Assembly: GCA_965203605.1 (NCBI GenBank)
Contig: OZ241902.1
Location: 310,001-374,000 of the forward strand
Source: JAPOUP01 sp965203605
GTDB taxonomy: Bacteria; Pseudomonadota; Alphaproteobacteria; Rhodobacterales; Rhodobacteraceae
DNA: 64,000 nt
Direction: 5' to 3'
The position numbers and the translations under genes are program-made. Position 1 is the first letter of the stretch. Each line of letters begins with the position of its first letter. Positions 57,522 to 64,000 of this stretch are shown in pieces. The notes under the pieces were generated by a model. It saw only the letters and a list, made by a program, of their open reading frames with translations. It did not search any database and was not told where the DNA came from.

Positions 57522-57830
57522 TCAGCGCACTGGATATGTCATGGTTAGCCATACAGAAATGACACCCAAATTGTCGTTGTGTGCCCCGCTCAGTTCGCCG
57601 AGTTTGGATGTCAACAAAAACGTATCATCTTCGGAACGCTTGATGTACCCCCGTTCCTCCAACACAACCATCATCCGAAAAATCTCGTTCTTCGACCGTC
57701 CGACACCCTCGGCGACCTCGGATTGGCTCAATCCACCGTCAGAGCAATGCGAGAGCAGCTCAAGAATATCCAACCCTTTCTCAAGTGCTGGCGCTGAGTA
57801 TTTTTGCAGTTTGGTTTTGGCATCAATCAC
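57522..57830 (-). pseudogene. IclR-family regulator, truncated after the HTH domain
   Basis: 102 residues from a GTG at 57830, which has a GGAG ribosome site 8 bases before it; a TTG at 57896 is the longer alternative. The winged helix-turn-helix of IclR proteins is complete: KYSAPALEKGLDILELLS, GLSQSEVAEGVGRSKNEIFRMMVVLEERGYI and DTFLLTSKL. After that point full-length members continue with a 170-residue effector domain. Here the frame turns into GELSGAHNDN and stops, close to IS debris. It is the last gene of the sugar ABC operon and probably once controlled it. The remnant might still bind DNA but cannot sense the ligand. Confidence 0.7.
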
Positions 57831-57919
57831 TTGCTTTCTCCGAAACGTCGGTTGCGCAAGAGTCTCAGCCTCCTGCGCAACCTGTGCGCCTCCCAAGACG
57901 AAGGAGGCTCCATTGATGG

Positions 57920-58879
57920 TTACCTGAGGTCGTTACGCTTCAGTATCTCATCCGCGTTTTCCATGGTCACGATCTCGGTGTCGAGGACCACGGACTTCTC
58001 GACTGTTTCGCCTCCTAGGTAAGCGAGAGCCTGACGAAGACCTTCCGCACCCGGCGTGGGATAAAGAAACGTCGCGGTCAGTTCACCATTCGCGACCCAA
58101 GTCACGCCTTCACCCGGCAGCGCGTCGACTCCGACAAAAAGAATGTCTTTCTCGCGACCGGAATCCTTTGCGGCAAGATATGCGCCATAGGCCATGGGGT
58201 CGTTGTGTCCATAGACCATCGTGATATCTTCGTGGTTCCGGAGCGCCGTCGACATGATGTCGTATGCCTGATCCTGCTTCCAGTCACCCGATTGCTGATC
58301 AAGGAGGAACTTGACACCGGGTTCGTTTTCAAAGGCTTCGCGGAATCCGTTGGCGCGGTCATGCGCCGGTTGGGTTCCCAACCCTCCCCAGATTTCCACG
58401 ATCGTGCCTTCCGCATTGCCGGCTCCGCCAAGCTGTTCCAGTGCGAACCGGCCGGCCGCTTGGCCGATCCGATGGTTGTCGCCGCCGACCCATTGGACGA
58501 ACTTGTCCGTGTCGACGTTGCGGTCCAGCACAAAGACCGGGATGCCGGCATCCGTCGCCTGTTCAACAACGCCAGTCAGGCCAGCCGATTCCTTCGGCGA
58601 AATCAGGATGGCATCGACTTCCTGGCGGATGAAGTTCTCAACGTCCGCCACTTGTTTTTCGGTCCGGTCGTTCGCGTCCGCGATCAACAGTTCGACGTTA
58701 GGGTGTTTTTCTGCCTCCGTGCGCAGATCCTTATTGAACTGCACGCGCCAAGGCTCCACCGTCGTTACCTGCGAAAAGCCGATGACGTAGTTCTCGGCTG
58801 CCGCCACGGCGGTGGCACCGGTTGAAATGGTGAACAGGGCCAGACAAAGCCCCTTGAAGAACCGTCTTCTATCCATCAT
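57920..58879 (-). CDS. Sugar ABC transporter, periplasmic binding protein (RbsB/YtfQ-like)
   Basis: 319 residues. A signal peptide (FFKGLCLALFTISTGATAVAAA) after a basic start (MMDRRRFF, Tat-like but incomplete) is followed by the Peripla_BP_4 fold: YVIGFSQVTTVEPWRVQFNKDL, then VDAILISPKESAGLTGVV, VFVLDRNVDTDKFVQWVGGDN and MVYGHNDPMAYGAYLA. The opening FSQVxxxxPWR is closest to the YtfQ (galactofuranose) branch in my reading. It delivers a sugar to the adjacent permease. It lies downstream of the permease, behind two hairpins that may keep its mRNA level high. Confidence 0.88.
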   Translation of the reverse strand: MMDRRRFFKGLCLALFTISTGATAVAAAENYVIGFSQVTTVEPWRVQFNKDLRTEAEKHPNVELLIADANDRTEKQVADVENFIRQEVDAILISPKESAGLTGVVEQATDAGIPVFVLDRNVDTDKFVQWVGGDNHRIGQAAGRFALEQLGGAGNAEGTIVEIWGGLGTQPAHDRANGFREAFENEPGVKFLLDQQSGDWKQDQAYDIMSTALRNHEDITMVYGHNDPMAYGAYLAAKDSGREKDILFVGVDALPGEGVTWVANGELTATFLYPTPGAEGLRQALAYLGGETVEKSVVLDTEIVTMENADEILKRNDLR

Positions 58880-58899
58880 TCTTCTCCCTTGTTATGGTC

Positions 58900-58968
58900 C
58901 AGCCCCCGAAGAAGGGGCTGATTGGCCAATGCCCTGGTCCACGGTCCTTCAAACTGCGGGACCAGGGC
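58900..58968 (-). promoter_or_regulatory. Two intercistronic hairpins between permease and binding-protein genes
   Basis: Hairpin 1: GCCCTGGTCC (58931-58940) pairs with GGACCAGGGC (58959-58968), perfect 10 bp. Hairpin 2: CAGCCCC (58900-58906) pairs with GGGGCTG (58914-58920), perfect 7 bp. Both lie in the 88-base gap; the first touches the permease stop. Such stems usually protect or separate mRNA segments so the binding protein is made in excess. Confidence 0.6.
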
Positions 58969-60254
58969 TATTTCCCTCCGCGGACCTTCCCTTTCAGTCC
59001 TGAGAGGAATTCTTCAATCCGCCCTTCCTGTAAGAGAACGGCAGCGACGATGATTGCGCCCTTGAGGATCAACTGCGTGTTGCTGTCAATGTTGTTGAGC
59101 TGCAGAATGTTGCTGAGGAATCCGAAGATCAGCACCCCCACAAAGGTCCCCATCACCGCCCCGCGCCCGCCCATCAGACTGGTGCCGCCGATCACGACTG
59201 CCGCAATCGCATCCAGCTCGAGTCCAAGACCCGCATCCGGTTTGCCTTGGCGGAATTGCGCCACATACAGTATCCCCGCCAATGCCGACAGGCCCCCCGA
59301 AATCGCGTATGTGGCAATGGTGTTGCGCTTGACGTTGATCCCCGCCAGACGCGCCGCTTCGGCATTGCCGCCGATGGCGAGCAGATAGCTGCCGAACGTC
59401 GTCAGGCGGGTAAGTCCGTAGAATACGGCCAAGATGGCTAGGAAGAATAGGCCAGGCACCGGGATGACGTCCCACAGCAAACTCCGGAGGAGATCAAATT
59501 TCTCGACGGCGTTGCTGCCCGTATAAACCGGATAGACCGCGGTATCTTGTCCGGCGATGACGCGAGCCAGCCCCAATGCGCTGACCATCATGGCAAGGGT
59601 CACAATGAATGGCTGCAACCGGCCGTACACTATCAACGCTCCGTTCATTGTTCCCATGACGACACCGACACAGGGTACGGCCACCAGCACACCCAGAACC
59701 CCGAACTTGCTATCGACCTGCATGGCCAGCCACAGCATGGTTCCAATGGCGATGACCACCGCGATGACTATCGACGGTGCCTTTCCAGGCGTGCGTCGGC
59801 CCGGGACACCGGTGGTCGCCCGAAACTGCGCCTGCAGGAAGAGCGCCAGGGCCGACACCACGACAAATAGCGTCGCGCCCGTGGCAGGAACACTGAACAG
59901 ACTCGCCGCGGTCCAACCATCCTGGGTCAACAACATAGCACAAATGACGGTGCCCAGCGCCAGCACCGACCCGACCGACAAATCTATCCCGGCGATGAAG
60001 ATCACTAGGGTCATCCCGATCGCAACGATGCCGGTGACTGACACCTGCCGCAGGACATCGGTTAGATTGCCGATCGATAGAAATATATTGCTCCCTTTGG
60101 ACGACAGCGGCGAAGTCAAGGCACCGAACACGATAAGCGCCGCCAGCCCCCAATACAGTTTGGTCCTCTGCAGCAGATGGAGGGGCCCGCGTCGACCCGC
60201 CACTCGTATGGCCGCGTGTTCGGCGTTTCCTATCCTCTCGTCGTTGGCCCTCAT
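58968..60254 (-). CDS. Sugar ABC transporter permease (RbsC/XylH-like)
   Basis: 428 residues, longer than RbsC (about 320) and close to XylH-type permeases. Ten or more membrane segments with the BPD_transp_2 pattern: SVTGIVAIGMTLVIFIAGIDLSVGSVLAL, GTMNGALIVYGRLQPFIVTLAMM, and the conserved tail AIGGNAEAARLAGINV then DAIAAVVIGGTSLMGGRG. The extra length is a loop with a helix at about residues 125-190 (RATTGVPGRRTPGK). The ATG shares a base with the stop of the ATPase gene (TGATG). Confidence 0.88.
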   Translation of the reverse strand: MRANDERIGNAEHAAIRVAGRRGPLHLLQRTKLYWGLAALIVFGALTSPLSSKGSNIFLSIGNLTDVLRQVSVTGIVAIGMTLVIFIAGIDLSVGSVLALGTVICAMLLTQDGWTAASLFSVPATGATLFVVVSALALFLQAQFRATTGVPGRRTPGKAPSIVIAVVIAIGTMLWLAMQVDSKFGVLGVLVAVPCVGVVMGTMNGALIVYGRLQPFIVTLAMMVSALGLARVIAGQDTAVYPVYTGSNAVEKFDLLRSLLWDVIPVPGLFFLAILAVFYGLTRLTTFGSYLLAIGGNAEAARLAGINVKRNTIATYAISGGLSALAGILYVAQFRQGKPDAGLGLELDAIAAVVIGGTSLMGGRGAVMGTFVGVLIFGFLSNILQLNNIDSNTQLILKGAIIVAAVLLQEGRIEEFLSGLKGKVRGGK

Positions 60255-61774
60255 CAGTGAAACTGCATCGACAGGTATTTGATGGCGTCGACTGTCATCT
60301 CGTCCCGAGTGAGCTGGCCAGCGACCCTGCCTTCGCAGAGGACGATCACGCGATCACAGACGGCCAGGAATTCAGAAATCTCCGAACTGGCGAAGAGGAC
60401 CGACAGACCGTTGTCGGCGAGACGACCGATCAATTCATAGATCTCGTCCTTGGCGCCAATGTCGATTCCGCGAGTCGGTTCGTCCAGGAGCAGGATCCTC
60501 GGCTGCGTCGCCAGCCACTTTCCCAAAACCACTTTCTGTTGGTTGCCGCCGCTCAGCCGACCGACAGGATGCATGACCCCGGTCGCCACAATTCTGAGTT
60601 TTTCAATGGTTTCGAGCGCATGTGCATCTCGATCCCTGTTGGACAGATACCCGAACCTGGCCCTCCGTGGCAGCAACGGCAAGATCACGTTGTCCGCGAT
60701 GGACCTGTCCAGCAGCAACCCGTTCCCCTTGCGATCCTCGGTGATCAGGGCGAGCCCATGTTCCACTCCGTCGGCAGGGGAACCCGGCCTGAACGGCTCG
60801 CCGTGAATTTCCACTACACCCGAATAGCCGCGGCCTCGGGCACCAAAAAGCGTTTCCAGCAGCTCGGTTCTGCCCGCGCCCAACAGACCGCCGATCCCAA
60901 GAACCTCACCCCGCCGCAGTTCAAAGGACACATGTTGCAGGGTCTGCCGGCCGTCAATACGTACACCTAGATTGCGGACCGCCAGAACGGTTTCGGTCGT
61001 GGACGGCGTGATGCGCGCCACGGGCCGGATCTCTATGGGTCGCCCGACCATCATCTGAACCAGTTCTTCCGGGGTGGTATCGGCCGCCCGGGTCGTGCCA
61101 ATGAGACGGCCGTCCCGCAACACGGTGATACGGTCGGAGATTTCGAAAATTTCGTCCATCCTGTGCGAAATGTAAATGATCGCGACGCCTTGATGCGCTA
61201 GGTCGCGGACCACTTCCATCAGAATGTCGGCTTCGGTTTGGGACAGCGCGGACGTCGGCTCGTCCATGATCAGCAGCCGCGCTTCCATCTGCAAGGCGCG
61301 CGCGATCTCAACTAGCTGCTGTTCACCGACGCGCAGATCCTTGACTCGCGTGTCGACATCAAGGGAAAATCCGAACTTCCCCAACGCCTCCCGGGCGATT
61401 TCACGCAAGGCGCGGCGGTCAATCATTACGCCGCCAATTCGCGGCTCTTGGCCCAACATGACATTCTCTGCAACCGTCATCTCGGGAATCAGGCTGAGTT
61501 CCTGATGCATGATTACAATCCCTGCGTCGTTGGCCTCAGCGGGAGAACCTAACAATACCTCTTGTCCGTCAATTTGCATGGTCCCGACGCTGGGGTCGTG
61601 AACACCGCTAATGATCTTGACCAACGTGCTTTTGCCTGCACCGTTTTCACCCACCAGCGTGTGAATTTCGCCGCCAACGATCCTGAGATCCACATCCCAA
61701 AGGACGCCAACACCCGAAAAGGATCGCCCAACGCCTTGCAACTGCAAGTTGATGCGACAGTTCTGCGCCAGCAT
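60254..61774 (-). CDS. Sugar ABC transporter ATP-binding protein (RbsA-like, two ATPase domains)
   Basis: 506 residues from the ATG at 61774; longer frames upstream are read-through across the promoter. The two ATPase halves are clear. Half 1: Walker A LVGENGAGKST, signature LRVGEQQLVEI, Walker B LLIMDEPTSALS. Half 2: degenerate Walker A GIGGLLGAGRTELLE, signature LSGGNQQKVVLG, Walker B ILLLDEPTRGIDIG. This is the RbsA/MglA/XylG type that energises import of ribose, galactose, xylose and similar sugars. It is the first gene of the operon ATPase-permease-binding protein-IclR, with an operator-like palindrome 85 bases upstream. Confidence 0.9.
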   Translation of the reverse strand: MLAQNCRINLQLQGVGRSFSGVGVLWDVDLRIVGGEIHTLVGENGAGKSTLVKIISGVHDPSVGTMQIDGQEVLLGSPAEANDAGIVIMHQELSLIPEMTVAENVMLGQEPRIGGVMIDRRALREIAREALGKFGFSLDVDTRVKDLRVGEQQLVEIARALQMEARLLIMDEPTSALSQTEADILMEVVRDLAHQGVAIIYISHRMDEIFEISDRITVLRDGRLIGTTRAADTTPEELVQMMVGRPIEIRPVARITPSTTETVLAVRNLGVRIDGRQTLQHVSFELRRGEVLGIGGLLGAGRTELLETLFGARGRGYSGVVEIHGEPFRPGSPADGVEHGLALITEDRKGNGLLLDRSIADNVILPLLPRRARFGYLSNRDRDAHALETIEKLRIVATGVMHPVGRLSGGNQQKVVLGKWLATQPRILLLDEPTRGIDIGAKDEIYELIGRLADNGLSVLFASSEISEFLAVCDRVIVLCEGRVAGQLTRDEMTVDAIKYLSMQFH

Positions 61775-61858
61775 ATGCTGCTTTGCCAGCGAAAGCACCG
61801 TGTTCAATGTCCTCCCCTCGGATGGAAGCTGTTTCAAATATAAAACATTTCTACGATT

Positions 61859-61881
61859 ACACTTCATATATGAAGTGTCAA
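61859..61881 (-). promoter_or_regulatory. Promoter with 20-bp perfect palindrome (probable IclR operator)
   Basis: ACACTTCATATATGAAGTGT (61859-61878) is a perfect 20-bp palindrome. On the minus strand its left edge completes a TTGACA -35 box (61876-61881), with a TAATCG-like -10 16 bases later. A repressor bound here would cover the promoter. IclR proteins bind such palindromes, and the operon carries an IclR gene. Confidence 0.6.
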
Positions 61882-62231
61882 CTTCTTTTTGATGCCGCCG
61901 CTCCACCCTGAATTGCAACACCATGGGCAGTGGTGGCCTGTCTTCCCGTCGCATGATGTTGCGGATCGGCCGTAAGCGGTTAAGGTTTGGCGGCCGTTCC
62001 GGTCCGTCCCATCCTTATTCCGGTTTGGCAGTATAGGGCATTGCCCGTCAGTGACTGGCCATCGGGGCGAATCACTTCGGGGGCTGCCATGGTGGCAAGG
62101 TCCGGGCCGGATGGACGGGTCATTCGGCTTCGCCGGAGGTCGCCGGTTCCGCTCGCAGGGTCGGTGAACTCGGACGGGACCTGTCCCGCTGGCTCGGGAC
62201 CGGTGCGCTGCCGCCGGAGGTTGGAGAACCG
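61882..62231. other. Upstream spacer, nothing seen
   Basis: About 350 bases between the sugar operon promoter and the truncated transposase. No supported gene. Confidence 0.4.
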
Positions 62232-63077
62232 CTACAGAGGGATCGCGGCCTGGCTGTCGTGCAGCGACGCCGAGGTCAGGATGCAGCTGACGGGGACGTC
62301 CCCATCGGCCGCATCGATATGCAGCTTGTACCCCCTCCAGCTCTCCCTGTACCCTCTGGCGTTGCGTTCCGTCCCGGTGTCGCAGGCCTTCGGCAGCCCG
62401 TCGGCCATCTCCGCGGCGGTCATCCCGTCCCGCAGCTGCCGCTCCAGCCGGGTCGGCTCCTTCGGCGCCTCCTCCCCCTTCTTCGGGCGTCCGCGCTTTC
62501 GCTTCGGTTTCCCCTCCGGCTTCGGCTTCGGCGCCGGCCTCTCCCGCCCGACGATCGCCGTGGAGTCCCTGGAGATGTGCCCGACGACCGAGCCGGCATA
62601 CGCGGAGCGGACCAGCGCCCCGTGCATCCGCTCCGGCAGACGGGTCTCCGCGAACCAGGCGAAGGCGCGGGAGAACGTCGATTCACCGGGAACCTCCGGC
62701 ACGCGGGACCAGCCGCACAGGCGCCGCAGCGTCGGGTCGTACAGCAGCCGGTCGACCAGCACCACCGTGGTCGGCATGTCCCAGACCGCCCTCCCGACGA
62801 AGGCCCGCGCCAGCGCCCTGCGGTCGGCGGGCGGGTTGCCGACGCCCCGGTGGCTGTATTGCACGTGCCTCCCGCCCTCCACCATGTCCAGGACGGCGAC
62901 GGATCTGGTGTGCCTCACGCCCGGCGGGCCGACCTCCCCGGTGAGGGCCGGAAAAAGTTCCCCAGCAATTCCCGCCAGGAATTCTTTTCTTTCATTATCA
63001 GACTCTTGCGGAAGGTCCGTGAATTTTTTTCGTGGACTTTCCGGCCTGGATCGGCCATCCTGCTGCAAAACAGGCAA
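62232..63077 (-). pseudogene. IS4/IS5-superfamily DDE transposase, 3'-truncated
   Basis: 281 open codons. The sequence follows a transposase family common in alphaproteobacteria: VRHTRSVAVLDMVEGGRHVQYSHRG, then LVDRLLYDPTLRRLCGWSRV, STFSRAFAWFAETRLPERMH and GHISRDSTAIVGRERPAPKPKP (first catalytic Asp), then GYKLHIDAADGDVPVSC and SASLHDSQAAIPL. It stops there, about 100 residues short. The missing part should hold the rest of the DDE site, so the protein would be inactive. The true start is not clear; the first 45 residues do not look like family sequence. Confidence 0.65.
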
Positions 63078-63134
63078 AAGCCGGGCAGGAAAATGTCAGG
63101 GAACCCCTTCCGAAAGCATCTGTCGATGCCTGGT

Positions 63135-64000
63135 ATGCTTCGTGCGGTCCGCGCATGTCTCCACCGCATCCCCGATCCCATCAGCACGCGCGGCATCGGC
63201 CTTTCCGACTGCCTGATGTCGGGCCCCGCGGTGTTCCCCTCCAGGATGCCGTCGCTGCCGCAGTCCGGCCGGCAGGTCCGGGGCGGCGGTGATCCGGTGA
63301 TGGCGCGGAACCTCCGCCCGCTGTCCGGCGTGGGGCGGGCGCCGTCGGACACATGGATGCGCCAGCGGCTGGAGGAGGTCGACCCCCGGGACCTCCGCCG
63401 CCGCCTCACGGGCATCCACGCGGCGCTGCGGCGCGGAAAGGCGCCGGGGGGTGGACCCTGTTCGGCGGGCATCCGCTGGTCTCCGTCGACGGCACCGGCC
63501 ACCATTCCTCCCACAAAGTCAGCTGCCGCAGCTGCCGCGTGAAGGAGCACCGCGACGGCACGGGGACATACCACCATCAGGCCCTGGGGGCTGCGATCGT
63601 CCATCCCGACATCGGGGAGGTGCCGCCGCTGGCGCCGGAACCGATCCGAAAGGAGGACGGCCCGGGGAGGAACGACTGCGGGCGGAACGCGGCGGGACGG
63701 CCCGTCGGGGACCCGCCCCGGGAGCACCCGCACATGAAGGCGGTCATCGCCGGGGACGCGCTGGCGTCCAACGGGCCGCACATCAGGCTGCTGAAGGAAA
63801 AGGACTTTCGCTTCATACCTGGCGGGAGGCCCGGCGACCACGGACCGCCGCCGGCTGGTCCGGGGCCGGCGAACCCGGACAGACATGGGAGAGGCGCGAC
63901 AGGAAGGCCGGCACCGTCCAGCGGTCCGGATGGGACCACGGGCTGCCGCCCAGCGACGCGAACCTCCACCTGAAGGCCAGCATGCCCGGATGCGGGGAGA
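63135..64000 (+). pseudogene. Transposase-like gene, frameshifted, running off the right edge
   Basis: Opens with MLRAVRACLHRIPDPISTRG and continues GLSDCLMSGPAVFPSRMPSL, then RAPSDTWMRQRLEEVDPRDLRRR. A frame change near 63455 leads to GGHPLVSVDGTGHHSSHKVSC, which holds the first catalytic Asp, then KEHRDGTGTYHHQALGAAIVHPDIGEV, LAPEPIRKEDGPGRNDCGRNAA and ASNGPHIRLLKEKDFRFI. Another change follows near 63840. This belongs to an alphaproteobacterial transposase family I know by pattern but cannot name with certainty. It is broken and incomplete at the window edge. Confidence 0.6.

Overview
The window looks like a chromosomal segment of an alphaproteobacterium of the Rhodobacterales (Roseobacter-like) type. 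The evidence is gene order and protein family: a glyQ / VOC / DUF6446 / glyS / PPDK-like block, a pccB / small lipoprotein / pccA / DUF4174 / methylmalonyl-CoA mutase block, and pieces of a PccR (short-chain fatty acyl-CoA) regulator. The host genes have moderately high G+C. The insertion sequences are visibly richer in G+C. A 6 kb sulfatase cassette and one ParA pair look more A+T-rich by eye. The many broken insertion sequences, toxin-antitoxin relics and frameshifted genes suggest a genome that has passed through IS expansion and decay. No tRNA, rRNA or CRISPR array was seen.

Layout. 1-9.5 kb is eroded accessory DNA: an unrecognised secreted protein cut by the left edge (open on the minus strand), an Abi-like relic, two IS630-family copies (the second split by an IS110-family element), and an intact vapBC pair between them. 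9.5-23 kb is core-like: a trypsin-fold protein without its catalytic triad, the glyQS/PPDK block, two transporters (LysE/ArgO type, DMT) and a choline-dehydrogenase-like GMC oxidoreductase. 23.3-30.7 kb holds a pccR-like gene split in two. Its frameshifted C-terminal part is at 23.3-24.3 kb and its N-terminal HTH is at 30.5-30.7 kb. Between them, on the same strand, lies a cassette of LysR regulator, three-part ABC importer and cytoplasmic sulfatase.

30.8-43.8 kb is an accessory block between the broken regulator and its presumed target. It holds an AlbA_2/HATPase plus ParA-like pair, a three-gene Gfo/Idh operon, a decayed Xre/RES toxin-antitoxin locus, a second ParA pair with an unknown 162-residue partner, two cytochromes, a Bcr/CflA-type exporter and a proline-racemase-family enzyme. 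43.8-54.1 kb is the propionyl-CoA to succinyl-CoA route (pccB, pccA, mutase) with interleaved small genes, then nhaA, a VOC protein and a TerB-DnaJ protein. 54.6-57.5 kb is IS wreckage. 57.5-61.9 kb is a sugar ABC importer operon with a truncated IclR gene and a 20-bp perfect palindrome at its promoter. 62-64 kb holds two broken transposase genes.

How the parts relate. PccB and PccA would carboxylate propionyl-CoA and the mutase would make succinyl-CoA. The regulator expected to switch this on is broken, while a TTTGCAAA sequence persists in front of pccB. The sulfatase cassette would import an organic sulfate and cleave it in the cytoplasm. The best candidates for undescribed biology are the two ParA-based pairs (30.8-33.0 and 37.9-39.3 kb).
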